DNA of 59,941 bases, from contig CAUYUJ010007291.1 of assembly GCA_963575745.1 (NCBI GenBank), positions 1-59,941 on the forward strand, read 5' to 3'. The stretch is from Prorocentrum cordatum (lineage: Eukaryota; Sar; Dinophyceae; Prorocentrales; Prorocentraceae). The translations under genes and the position numbers were made by a program. Below, one piece after another: positions 1-9,670 of the stretch (position 1 is the first letter of the stretch; the number at the start of each line of letters is the position of its first letter). A model generated the notes under the pieces. The model made no database searches. It saw only the letters and a list, made by a program, of their open reading frames with translations, and was not told the DNA's origin.

Positions 1-35
1 GGCAAAGTCGGATCCATGCCGAACCTCTCCATGAC

Positions 36-1445
36 CTACAGGAGCTCTGCTTTATGCTGCGCAACGCGTAGTGGCGGCCTGTCTCGCAACATATTTCCCA
101 CGGTTTGTTGTTCACGTTCCCAGTCGTTGCGGCACTCGAAGTTACGACGATCAGGGCAATTAATGACCTCGTATCGGTCTGTATCGACTCGAGTGACTCG
201 TGGGTTTATGGTGCGCTTCGGGCCTTTGCCTTCAATGCCTTGCCAATATTCCATGGCTCCCAGAGGGATGTTCCTAAGAACAGACATTACTGGCTGCCAG
301 CGCGCGGGTGGCCCCGCTAACGCAGCTGGCGGCGCTTTAACGGGTGGCCCCGCAGAGCCTGCGGCTGACGAGGCAGCTCCAGCGGATGACTCCGCTCCAG
401 GGTGCGGGTGACCTTGGTCAACCATTTCATCATCGGCTAGTTTCTGTCGGTCGCCAAATTCTTTGAGGACTTTGAAGCGTTCTTCTCTTGAGAGAGTGCC
501 GTCTGCGGGTGTCCCCGCTGCCGCAGCTGGCGCCGCTTTAGCGGGTGGCCCCGCAGAGCCCTTGTCCTCCTTAGCCTTGGCGGCTGCTTCTGCCCGCACC
601 GACCTCATCCCAGCTTCGGGCTTCGGCTGTGCTTTCATTCGTGCCGAACCTGGTCGTGGTGCAAGGCGCGGCTGATGCAGAGTTGGAGTCCAGTCACCTC
701 GGAAAGCTGCCTTAGGCTTGTCACGAACTTCGTCCTTGACATCGCCTTGGGTCGCCGGTGGCATCGGGGTCGATGGTCCAGCAAAAGCCTTCCTCCTCTC
801 CGTCACGGACAGACCGGGAGGATCCTCCGGCTCAGGGTCGTCCGTCTTGGCGATCCCTCTGGCCTTCGCCCGCCCCTGTGTGCCTTCGGGGCTCTTGGAC
901 GGGTGCCTTTTTGCCGGAGTCGGTGAAGACGAGGAGTCGGCTTCAGGTCTTGGAGGTGGTCTGCTGCGCTTGCCTGGTTGTGGACCAGGAGGGTCTTTAG
1001 GAGGGCCTTCTGGCTGGCCATGATCATGGATGATCTGCCTCATCTGGTCGATGTCGGCAGTACCTTTTATGGCCAGCTTGTACTTGCCATTTTCGTGGCG
1101 GTGAATTACCCTCGTGCAAAACCACTTCTGCGCCGAGGAGCTGTAGTACCAACAGGCGCATCCATCAGGGAATGGATTCTCTGAGCCGTCTTCCGCCGCC
1201 CATTCTTCATCCAGTTCGGTGTGGTCAGTACCGGCGGCGGACCCGGCAGCAGATGCAACAGCTATCCAATCTTCGTCCGCGGACCCAGCGGCTGGCGCCG
1301 CGTCTGCGGGTGACCCCGCTTCTTTGCTGGATCCTGCGGGTGGCCCCGCCTCTTTATGGAATCGGCGGTTCCATTCCTTGAGGCGATGGTCATTGGGAAG
1401 CTGTACCCAATTTTCCCTGACAGTGTTGGCAACCTCTTCGGTCAT
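36..1445 (-). CDS. Third open stretch of the same retroelement, Pro/Ala-rich, function unknown
   Basis: A 469-residue stretch in the same frame as the two before it, separated from the second by one TAG. It ends at another TAG (38-36), after which the frame continues open to the window edge. Most is disordered Pro/Ala/Lys-rich sequence. Two short parts look folded: around DGCACWYYSSSAQKWFC and the C-terminal segment beginning MEYWQGIEGKGPKRTINPRV. AGSPAG-type repeats are frequent. No catalytic motif is recognisable. It is probably the spacer between Gag and the enzymatic part of the element. Confidence 0.4.
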   Translation of the reverse strand: MTEEVANTVRENWVQLPNDHRLKEWNRRFHKEAGPPAGSSKEAGSPADAAPAAGSADEDWIAVASAAGSAAGTDHTELDEEWAAEDGSENPFPDGCACWYYSSSAQKWFCTRVIHRHENGKYKLAIKGTADIDQMRQIIHDHGQPEGPPKDPPGPQPGKRSRPPPRPEADSSSSPTPAKRHPSKSPEGTQGRAKARGIAKTDDPEPEDPPGLSVTERRKAFAGPSTPMPPATQGDVKDEVRDKPKAAFRGDWTPTLHQPRLAPRPGSARMKAQPKPEAGMRSVRAEAAAKAKEDKGSAGPPAKAAPAAAAGTPADGTLSREERFKVLKEFGDRQKLADDEMVDQGHPHPGAESSAGAASSAAGSAGPPVKAPPAALAGPPARWQPVMSVLRNIPLGAMEYWQGIEGKGPKRTINPRVTRVDTDRYEVINCPDRRNFECRNDWEREQQTVGNMLRDRPPLRVAQHKAELL

Positions 1446-4445
1446 AGGGACGCGATCGGCTTCTGTGATGCGCTTTCCTCCTCCAGGGACCTACTTGTTA
1501 GGATCATGGGCGTTGCCAGCGTCATCTCCATGAGACCAATTCCACGGGGTCTCACCATGATGAGGACTCCTGGAGGGGCGGTCCATTGGACAACTGCGCA
1601 TGTGACCTTTGAAGGGCTCGCACTGACATACTTGTTTTCTGTATGTCTTGCGATCTTTGATGATCTCCTGTTTCTTAGCCCTTTTGTCCCAAGCCTCTGG
1701 CGTTTTGGTCTTGCCACCCTTGGTACGTATTATCATGCCAGTTTCGTCACTTTTGGTGCAGTATTCCTTAGAATACCAGTGGCGGATCACGTCCATCGAG
1801 TAGCCGGGGTACCAATTGATGTACCACTCCGGCACGTACTGAGCGGATACACCGACGGAGTGCTCCGTACTGTACGGGTAGCCCGATGCATCATGCGCAG
1901 GGCGTCGGGGAGCTGAACGGCTCCTCCTGCGGGCTGGCCCCGCTGACGCACTGTCACGTTCCATGGGCCTTTGATCGTCATGCTCTGAGTCTCGGGGAGG
2001 CGATGGTCGTCTGTCCCTCTTGGCATGGCGCATGTCCTCCGAGTCCTCTGAGCTGTCCTGGACCATGAATACGTGCTGATACGGGCTTCGGAAGTACCCG
2101 ACGTCGTTTAGCTGCTCCATCGTGAGGTCGTTGAGGTCCATCTGGTCGCAGCCCTGCATGAATACATCCATGGACCAAGCGGGCGGCCCCGCTGCTGTGG
2201 CTGGCGTCACTTCGGCGGGTGACCCCGCTAGAGCCCGGAGTGCTGTCAGCATCTGAGGTGCCGACATGTCCGAATCCAGGTTTTGGACGCAGCCTTGCGG
2301 CCCCTGGGCGCGACAGCAGGTCGTTCATGGTTATCTGCTGATGTGCTGGCGCACTCTGTGATGGCCCCGCATTTCGTCATCAGCGTCTCCCGCTTCCGAG
2401 CCAGCTCGCGGAAGATCTGGCAGCAACGGCATGCCAATCACCTGCGGTGCCAGCGCGGCGGCGAGCTCTTCCTCGGTCGCCGGGACGGTCTCAGCTTCGG
2501 AGATCTCGTCGTCGGCGGGCGGCCCCGCTGGAATACCGAACCAAGCATTGAACGCGACCTCGTCGACTTCGTCCCAGCCGTGGAACTCGTCGAAGAGGGT
2601 CACTGCGTAGTCTTCCAGGGCTACGGTCACTTCAGCGTAGCGGGCCATCACGTAGTACGTGGAGGAGCCCGCGGCGGGAGCCGCTTCTGGATTGACGAAA
2701 AACTCGTAGTCAATGTAGTCTATGTCATCCATAAAAGAATTTTGAGCCAAATGTACGGATCCCTTTCCTTTCCCTTTCGGGCATTGATCGCGCAAATGCT
2801 CTGTGCTACCGCATGTATGACACTTCATAGTATTGCCAGAAGCGTCCCTAGGGTTGCCCCTCCGCCCTTTTCCCTTACCGGAGGTCCGCCTGTGACCCCG
2901 ACCTTTGCCTCCGATAAGAACTTCTTCAAAGGCTATATCAGTTAAGGACGAGAGGAAAGCAGTGATACCCCTACCATGCATACGGCGTCTGCGACCCCCT
3001 TTGCCACGACCCTTTCCATATCGTTTGAAATGTCGGCGTACTGCACGTCTCACTTTTCTGACTGGTTTCTTCATAAAGCGCCTCCAACGGCGTTTTGATT
3101 TGCGATAAGCCATAAAAGCGGCTCCCGCTCTTTGTTGTTCAGAAAGGTGAGTGTCATCCGCTGGATAGTCAGTACCAGCAGAGACTATGCCATTGTGCTC
3201 ATCGTCAGATGAGGTGTCTGTGTCAGTGCCAGATTCAAACGGTGAGGGTGGCTGAGACCCTTGAGCGGATGACTCCGCTTGGCCCCAGAGGGTTGTGCCC
3301 GAGGGCGGGCTTGCAGTGTAGGCGGCGCCTGGCGAGTAGTTCGACCAGGCGTTCGCCTCAGCTGCCTTTGCCGATGCCTGGCCGGTCTGCCCTAAGAAGG
3401 CAGTGGCCTCGTTGGGCATATCGGCTGGGTCAGCCCAGGGACTTGGCTCGCCAGGACCAGCGGGTGACCCCGCAGTCGTGGCGTAGACACCTGCATGTGA
3501 GTGGTGCCCTGTGAAGATACCCGCAATGGTGCCAGGAGAGCGCTCGGCAACATGTCCGTAGTTCCTCATCCTGGTCAGCAGCCTGTCATAGTCTGCTTGT
3601 GTTCTGGGCATCTGATGATTAAAAGGCTCCAGCAGGTGTTGGGCTCGTGACGCGCCAACGCCTAACGCTCTGAAAAGAATCAGCGTTAGGACCTGAAAGT
3701 TGGGGATGACAAATCCAACAGAGTTAGCCTCGTCACGGGCCATCTCGAATCGAGCTAACACTGAGTCGATTCGCTCGCCCCTTTCGACGCGAAAGTCGAT
3801 AAGGGCAGTGCCAGAGTTGAGCTGGCGCTCATCTTCCAGATTTTCAAATTTGGTGCTCAATAGGTACAGTATATAAGTAACTGCATCCGTTGGCTGTCCA
3901 TTGACAGTTACACCATAATTGATGACCTGGGAGGGGACCTGCATGGCGATACGACGAGCAAGACCTTGAAGGCCTCGTTGTAGTGCTGCAGCTTGTTGAG
4001 GTGGCGTCATATTGCCGCTCGTTACGTTTATCCATGCATGTACTTCGCGAACGTATTCGCGAAAAGGCGTAGTACCGGCAGGGTCCCATGAAGGGCCAGT
4101 AGTACGCGTGTCGTCCATCCCCTGCCGCATGTATCCCACAGCACATCCCAGTATTACCCACAGAATGCCGAATATAGTTATCTTGATCCAATGCATGTGC
4201 ATTTCGGCTTCGGTGATTGGTTTAGGCTGTGGTTTGTCAGGCTCTGGCGTTGTAGCCGTGAGGCGCCTGACTGGCACGGGATGCAGGTGGCCCCGCTGCG
4301 GGTAGCCCCGCAGGGTGACCACGTTCTCGATCGAGTTGCCGATTGGCATCTGGTGGAAGTCGGGAGTGAAGTATCGCAGTGAAGTAGGAGAGAGCGTCTC
4401 GAGTTCGCGGGTTGCCCCGCTAGCTCGATCGCGGACTGGCTCCGC
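304..4445. repeat. Dispersed 14-bp hairpin repeat, about 16 copies within the retroelement coding region
   Basis: Consensus GCGGGTGRCCCCGC: 5-bp arms GCGGG/CCCGC around a 4-base loop. Clear copies start at 304, 340 (one arm base off), 382, 505, 541, 1306, 1336, 1929, 2179, 2215, 2515, 3265, 3460, 4283, 4298, 4407 and 4431. Copies at 382 and 3265 are GCGGATGACTCCGC, where both arms change together and pairing is kept; the copy at 4431 has the same GCGGA/TCCGC arms. Most copies start in one reading phase and add an AG(S/P/T)PA peptide. I see none outside this element. Confidence 0.75.
1491..2267 (-). CDS. Second open stretch of the same retroelement, function unknown
   Basis: A 258-residue stretch in the same frame as the Gag-like protein, starting about 60 bases after its stop codons and ending in TAG at 1493-1491. 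The N-terminal third is acidic and low-complexity (VQDSSEDSEDMRH), the middle Arg/Ser/Pro-rich, and the C-terminal half looks folded, with Trp/Tyr clusters (WYINWYPGYS) and CQCEPFKGHMRSCP, a possible metal-binding Cys/His patch. I do not recognise a family. Since frame is kept on both sides of the stops, this may be part of one polyprotein read through stops or broken by them. Confidence 0.45.
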   Translation of the reverse strand: MSAPQMLTALRALAGSPAEVTPATAAGPPAWSMDVFMQGCDQMDLNDLTMEQLNDVGYFRSPYQHVFMVQDSSEDSEDMRHAKRDRRPSPPRDSEHDDQRPMERDSASAGPARRRSRSAPRRPAHDASGYPYSTEHSVGVSAQYVPEWYINWYPGYSMDVIRHWYSKEYCTKSDETGMIIRTKGGKTKTPEAWDKRAKKQEIIKDRKTYRKQVCQCEPFKGHMRSCPMDRPSRSPHHGETPWNWSHGDDAGNAHDPNK

Positions 4446-4706
4446 TCCTCGCAGAGCCGGCGCAACATGGTTTTCCACCGTAGTAGTAGTCCACCAAGTT
4501 GTGCCGTGGATTACAGGAATCAGAGCGAGAGCCAGCCACACGAGAGTGTAGCCAGCTCCGCTACCAAGTCGAAAACATGCTGGTAAGCTTAGGTATGTGT
4601 TACGCTTCAAGCGTTGCCATATCCCAGGCTTTGGCTCATATCGCATGAGCAAGAGAGCGAGACGAAGCATGGGATCTGGAGTAAAGGATCGAAGAGGCAT
4701 CTTCAA
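2331..4706 (-). CDS. Retroelement Gag-like protein with CCHC zinc knuckle
   Basis: A 791-residue open frame. Residues about 205-395 form a helical, capsid-like region resembling retrotransposon Gag. Residues about 535-580 are very basic and probably bind RNA. Residues 629-642 are a CCHC knuckle (C-x2-C-x4-H-x4-C, CHTCGSTEHLRDQC), the nucleic-acid-binding signature of Gag proteins. Two hydrophobic segments, about residues 53-68 and 174-193, lie before the capsid region and look membrane-spanning, which is unusual for Gag. Low-complexity linkers carry AGSPAG/AGPPA peptides encoded by short hairpin repeats. The frame ends in TAA, with a TGA two codons on, then stays open in the same frame to 36. 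No protease, integrase or reverse transcriptase is visible; they would lie beyond the left edge. The Gag call is firm; the element class is not resolved. Confidence 0.75.
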   Translation of the reverse strand: MKMPLRSFTPDPMLRLALLLMRYEPKPGIWQRLKRNTYLSLPACFRLGSGAGYTLVWLALALIPVIHGTTWWTTTTVENHVAPALRGAEPVRDRASGATRELETLSPTSLRYFTPDFHQMPIGNSIENVVTLRGYPQRGHLHPVPVRRLTATTPEPDKPQPKPITEAEMHMHWIKITIFGILWVILGCAVGYMRQGMDDTRTTGPSWDPAGTTPFREYVREVHAWINVTSGNMTPPQQAAALQRGLQGLARRIAMQVPSQVINYGVTVNGQPTDAVTYILYLLSTKFENLEDERQLNSGTALIDFRVERGERIDSVLARFEMARDEANSVGFVIPNFQVLTLILFRALGVGASRAQHLLEPFNHQMPRTQADYDRLLTRMRNYGHVAERSPGTIAGIFTGHHSHAGVYATTAGSPAGPGEPSPWADPADMPNEATAFLGQTGQASAKAAEANAWSNYSPGAAYTASPPSGTTLWGQAESSAQGSQPPSPFESGTDTDTSSDDEHNGIVSAGTDYPADDTHLSEQQRAGAAFMAYRKSKRRWRRFMKKPVRKVRRAVRRHFKRYGKGRGKGGRRRRMHGRGITAFLSSLTDIAFEEVLIGGKGRGHRRTSGKGKGRRGNPRDASGNTMKCHTCGSTEHLRDQCPKGKGKGSVHLAQNSFMDDIDYIDYEFFVNPEAAPAAGSSTYYVMARYAEVTVALEDYAVTLFDEFHGWDEVDEVAFNAWFGIPAGPPADDEISEAETVPATEEELAAALAPQVIGMPLLPDLPRAGSEAGDADDEMRGHHRVRQHISR

Positions 4707-5460
4707 TGGAAAAGGTATTTTCCGATCTCAGATACCAGGTGTGCGCCTCGGTGAGGCACAGTCATATATTTGGCCGGGCCCGGCTTGAGCCAGGCACGGC
4801 AGCGGTACATGCTCGATTTATACCTCGCCTTTAACCTTCTCCGTTTAAAGTATCAAACGTTCTGTAGAAGCGCCTGCATTCCGAAGCATCATCAACCATA
4901 CGATTGTCGAGAAGATTGGCCATCCAGGATACTGCCCCTGTTCCAGCACTCAACCCATCCTCATAGTCGGTGAAATGCTGACTTCTCATTCTGGCAGTGG
5001 TAAGTCTGAAGACAGGGACATGCTGGATAATGGACGATAACACAACGAAATATGAGCACGCATCCTTACATCACGTGGTCAAATGATGTGGAAATGCCGA
5101 TCTTGGTAAGTTTTGACCGCGCGGAACAGAACACGCCCCAGGTTTCTGCCTTGAGCCAAAACGGCTACGGACCATGAGGAGGCTCCCAATCATAAAGGTG
5201 TCGTCAGTTTCTGTCTCACCTCACGTATGGGCCCCCGCCTTGTGCTGCTAACCTGAGGTAGTCATCTCAAACGTGGGAATGTCGTAAATCTCTGGCTCCT
5301 GAGGCCCCAATGCGTAGAAAAGTAGTCATTTGGTAGCTCCCTCAAAGGCCCCCCCCTGATGCATCAATCTGGGGCGGTCATCCACAACGTAGGACTGTCG
5401 TCGCGCTTTGGCTCCGGAAGCTCTAGTACGCAGGACTGTTGTAAGTTCCAGTTTCGCCTG
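4707..5460. other. Upstream flank of the retroelement, no gene seen
   Basis: No open frame resembling a protein. It may contain the long terminal repeat of the gag-bearing element, but the partner copy would lie outside the window. It carries the spliced-leader-like sequence at 5150-5170. From about 5200 to 5450 there are loosely repeated phrases around AACGTNGGANTGTCG, too diverged to define a unit. Confidence 0.4.
5150..5170 (-). other. Dinoflagellate spliced-leader relic
   Basis: The minus strand reads CCGTAGCC, GTTTTGG, CTCAAG, matching the conserved dinoflagellate trans-spliced leader except for one A-to-G change at the ninth base. In an SL RNA gene the leader would be followed by a GT donor; here it is followed by GCAG. 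A leader copied back into the genome from a trans-spliced mRNA therefore fits better than an SL RNA gene. It points the same way as the Gag-like frame, whose ATG lies 444 bases downstream. Confidence 0.7.
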
Positions 5461-5539
5461 AAATGAGTCCACTTTTTATACTTATTCCCCATATCCTAAA
5501 TATGGGGCTCTTGTTATTGGCGGACCGCGCCGGAGGAGA

Positions 5540-5790
5540 GAGAACACACCACTCCTCTCACTCAGACCCACTCACTCATCACCCAGACTCACTCATCACT
5601 CAGACCCACTCATCACTCAGACTCACTCATCACTCAGACTCACTCATCTCTCGGACTCAGTCATGACTCAGACTCATCATTCATCACTCAGACTCACTCA
5701 TCACTCAGACTCACTCATCACTCAGACTCACTCGTACTTGCACTCATACATTCACTACACTCACTCAGGTCCACTCATCGGATGACTCAC
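5540..5790. repeat. ACTCATCACTCAGACTC tandem array
   Basis: Imperfect repetition of CACTCATCACTCAGACT, unit about 16-17 bases. It makes spurious Ser/His/Thr-rich frames. Confidence 0.85.
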
Positions 5791-5805
5791 ACACACTGAT
5801 GTTGA

Positions 5806-6395
5806 GGATGTCTCAGGCGATTCTGTGGCTTCAGCACTCCTAAGGGGAGCGGCGGGTGGGTATTGCACTCGGCCCCTTTCGCAGGATTTTGTGGGGATGT
5901 CTCAGGCGGTTTGGCCATTTTCTCTTCCAACATGTTTCGCTTTCGGAGCAGATTTGGAGGATGTCTCAGGCGATTCGATGGTTTCAGCACTCCTAAGGGG
6001 AGCGGCGGGGGGGTATTGCACTCGGCCCCTTTCGCGGGATTTTGTGGGGATGTCTCAGGCGGTTTGGCCATTTTCTCTTCCAACATGTTTCGCTTTCGGA
6101 GCAGATTTGGAGGATGTTTCAGGCGATTCGCTGGTTTCAGCACTCCTAAGGGGGGCGGCGGGGGGGTATTGCACTCGGCCCCTTTCGCGGGATTTTGTAG
6201 GGATGTCTCAGGCGGTTTGGCCATTTTCTCTTCCAACATGTTTCGCTTTCGGAACAGTTTGGAGGACGTTCGCGCCCAGTTTGCGGGGATGTCTCAGGCG
6301 GTTTGGCCGTTATGATGCTGGGCATCTGTCGTTTTCGGAGCAGTTTTGGGAGGATGTCTCAGGCGATTTGCTGGTTTCAGCACTCCCAAGGAGGA
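5806..6395. repeat. 153-bp tandem repeat, three full units plus partial copies
   Basis: Units start at 5806, 5959 and 6112, each opening GGATGTCTCAGGCGATT (one base differs in the third) and differing by a few bases. Partial, rearranged copies follow to about 6395. As 153 is divisible by three, both strands give long periodic open frames; these are not taken as genes. Confidence 0.9.
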
Positions 6396-6533
6396 GGAGG
6401 AGGAGGAGGAGGAGGAGGAGGAGGAGGAGGAGGAGGAGGAAGAGAAGGAGGAAGCGAGGAGGAGGAGGAAGAGGACGAGGAGGAGGAGGAGAAGGAGGAC
6501 AGCATGAACACGGTAGGAGCAGAAGCAAGAAAG

Positions 6534-6566
<33 letters not shown>

Positions 6567-6570
6567 GGAG
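6388..6570. repeat. (GGA)n followed by (ATG)n microsatellites
   Basis: GGA runs at about 6388-6500 with minor interruptions, then a pure ATG run at about 6536-6562. Confidence 0.9.
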
Positions 6571-6649
6571 GAGGAGGAGGACGCGAGCAACTCGAGTAGC
6601 CAGGGCCAGACGATCGAGGCTCGATGTTCCAAAGCTTCAGGTTTTACTC

Positions 6650-7180
6650 AAACGCTTCCGCCTCACTCTCCTTCGCTCTCCGCTCTCCTTCACCCTTCTG
6701 CATTCATACTCACTCATACTCAGACTCCGTCACACGCAGGCTCACTCGCACTTAGACTCGCTCATATCCATACTTAAACTTACTCACACTCAGACTCACG
6801 CTCAGAACCACTCATACTCAGACTCGCTCCTGCTCAGACTCATCATCCTTCGGTCCGCTCAAACGCAGACCGACTCACACTCAGACTGCCTCACATCCAT
6901 ACCCAATCACACTCGGCTCACTCGCACTCATATTCATTAACACGCACTTTTTCTCACACTCAGACCACTCAAGCCCAGACTCACTCATGCTCAGACTCAT
7001 CATGCTACGATCCGCTCAATCACAGACTGGCTCACACTCAGATTCGTCCATACGCAGACCCACTCGCACACAGACGCACTCGCGCTCATATTCACTCACA
7101 CGCATACCCACTCAAACCCAGGCTCAATCGCACCCAGATTAACTCACACTCAGAATCAGTCGCTCTCAGATTTGCTATTG
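6650..7180. repeat. Degenerate CACTCAGACTCACT array
   Basis: A diverged relative of the array at 5540-5790, with phrases such as ACTCACACTCAGACTC repeated for about 0.5 kb. No coding signal. Confidence 0.75.
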
Positions 7181-7189
7181 GTCGCACTC

Positions 7190-8215
7190 ATGCTTGCAGA
7201 CTGTGGGAATGTCTCGAGCGAGCGGTTCGCCCTCGCACACAGGCGCTCATTGACAGATATCAATAGAAAGACGTACGAAGAGAATGAGATGCACATATGG
7301 GGAGCCCCGCGTCGAGTAATCATATATACATACCAAAAGACAAACAAACAAAAACAAGAAAACACCAGACAGTCGGTCCCATCGCGGAAGTGTCGTCACA
7401 TGTTGGCGGCCGCCGAATCAAACGAGGGGCTTGAAAAGAGCGCTGGGCCCAGACCGCTGTCGGCTCAAACATATCGCGTGGAGAACGCCAGGGACCGGAA
7501 ACTCGAAATGAGAAGAGCTGGCGGGGGTCTGGGAGCTCTGTAAGATAATGGCATCGGGAAAAGCAATAATCATGGCCACAACTTGGTAGGAATCGGACCA
7601 CCCCCTCGGAATCGCAAGACACTGTGACGCAATGTCCGTTCCAGATATAGAAATATATGTCCGACCATGCTACAATTCTACACTGCTTGGCCTGCACTCC
7701 TACCGCTCATCAGGCCACGCTGTAAGTCATTGATTTCATGCTGAACTCCATCCTCCAGAAGCTGCTGCATCGCACCATTGCAAATGATTCCTTATCGTGG
7801 ACATCCAAATTCTCCTACTCGTTCAATTGTTCTTCCTCTTCGCCGTCATCCTGATCATCCGCCAACGCCTCATTCTCGCCCACGTCTTATCATGCTCGGC
7901 GTACTCATCATCATCTTCGTAGTCGTCGTCATCATCAAAATCATCCTCACAATCTTCATCAACACCAACTTTCACGTGAAGAGTGTTCGCTCTTCGTTGC
8001 TGGCGTGTCTGGTAACATGTGTACCTGGAACCCTCGATACCCGTCCTATTCGTCTTCGGTCGTGCCCCCTTTGAGGGTAGATCTTCCCTGCCTCTAGAAC
8101 GGGCGGATGATGAGGACAAATACAGGTGAGAGGAGCAAGGAAAAGATAAGGGAACGAGAAAGGAGGAGGCATTGGGAGGGAGGATGATTGAGGGCGAAGA
8201 AGATCTCGCTGGAAC
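7190..8215. other. No gene recognised
   Basis: Open frames here are short, overlap on both strands and have no recognisable domains. A CATC/GTC-rich stretch lies at about 7895-7965. Confidence 0.5.
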
Positions 8216-8219
8216 AATC

Positions 8220-8590
8220 ATCTTGGCAAGCGGGCCCTGACGGCCAGGCTGGGCGCGCTGGCCCTAACAGACGAGTCGGACCGACGGACCCTCGCGGGCG
8301 GGTCGGGCGGGGCATCAAAGTGGGCGAGACGGTTTCCAGCACACGCGGACAAGCGGACCCTGACAGGTAGGTCGGGCGGATCCTACCGGACGGGTCGGGC
8401 GGGCGGACCCTACGTAACGGGCGGGTCGGGCGGGCGGGCCCTAGCGAGCGGGCGGGACACTGAAACGGGCGGGCGGGCTTCAAGCAGGCGAACGGGCGGA
8501 CCCTAAGAGGCGGGTCCGGCAAGCGGACTCTGACGGGCTGGTCGGGCGGGCGGACCCTACCGGGCGGGTCGGGCGGGCGGGGCATCGAAG
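8220..8590. repeat. GGGCGGACCCTAACGG degenerate minisatellite
   Basis: About 0.37 kb built from variants of GGGCGGGTCGGGC alternating with GGACCCTACCGG, GC-rich with a strand bias. The flank 8590-8960 shows weaker reiteration of GCGAGAGNGCGATCTGG and holds no gene. Confidence 0.8.
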
Positions 8591-9099
8591 CGAACTTCTT
8601 GCAAATTACGGAGGAGATTCATGCGAGAGCAAGAATCTGGAGTGAAGTGTCAGGAAGTCGCGTGCGAGAGTGCGATCTGGGCGTTGAGGGCACGGCACCT
8701 GAATACATTGGAAGGACGTCCTGGGCGAGAGCATCCGTGAGTTCATTGTGGGGAAGTCTGGCGCGAGAACGCGATTTTGAAGAACGTGTGAGGACGAATC
8801 ATGCGGGAGCCGCTGTTGTTGTAAACTGGGCACCGGGGGAGCGGTTTGAGCAGGGAGACTTCCCCTTATCAAAACACGGTCCCAGACCTGGGGGGGCACT
8901 TCAATTGAAAAACGCAATTGGCTCTGGTGACGGGGGAACGACAAGAAGAATTCTTCAGGCGTGAGAAATCAACATCAGCGTACCCCTCCCGTAAGGACCG
9001 CACCTGGATGTGCTGCGCGCCCTGCGGCGGATCCACTGAGACTGTTTCGGGTTGCTGTTTTATTGTTTCCGTGGGGCGCCGTCATTTTCTTCCGAAGCT

Positions 9100-9670
9100 C
9101 CTCCTGCCTCGTTCTCCCATCTCCCTCTTTCTACTTTTCCTCCTCCAACTACTCGTCTCCTCTCTCCCCTCATCCCTCCTCTTTTCTCCTCCTCGTTCCT
9201 CACCTCCTCCTCCTCCTCCTCCTCCTCACCATCCTTCTCTCAGTTTTTCCCTCCCTCCTCGTCCTCCTCCTCCTCCTCCTCCTCCTTTTCCTCCTTTTGT
9301 CTCGCCGGGAACGGACCAAGGAAATCAGGGTCCCCTTGCCCTGGCCACGAGACAGCCAAGACCAACGCCACAAGACAGTCAAGACGACGGATCCCCGCTC
9401 CACTCGACGAGTGCACTTGTGACGCCTACTGTAACGTGCGCTACCCTGGCCGATCATCACGTCTTCCCCCTTCGGGTGAGCACGGCGGCTGCATGCCAGG
9501 GTGGCCCCGGGCGCAAGAAGAGAAGGAGGAAGAGGAGAAAGACGAAACGGAGGAGGAGGAGGCGGAGGAGGAAAACGAAAGGGAGGAGGAGGAGGAGGAG
9601 GAGGAGGAGGAGGAGGAGGAGGAGGGGCAGGAGGAGGAGGGTGAAGAGGAAAGGGAAGAGGAGGATAATC
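9100..9670. repeat. (TCC)n and (GGA)n microsatellites around an unassigned spacer
   Basis: TCC-rich from about 9100 to 9295 and GGA-rich from about 9510 to 9670, in opposite strand sense. The spacer 9300-9500 has no recognisable gene. The Ser- and Glu-rich frames across it are repeat translations. 9670-10260 likewise shows no gene. Confidence 0.8.

Noticed and set aside
2744-2764. A second spliced-leader-like sequence (CCGTACATTTGGCTCAAA on the minus strand)
   Set aside because: Needs a three-base gap and lies inside the Gag-like coding frame, where it encodes ordinary residues; likely chance.
5787-6940. Periodic frames of 150 and 371 residues on both strands
   Set aside because: Translation of a 153-bp tandem repeat and GGA runs; periodic because 153 is a multiple of three.
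5540-7180. CRISPR-like regular repeats
   Set aside because: Head-to-tail minisatellites with no unique spacers, in a eukaryotic context.
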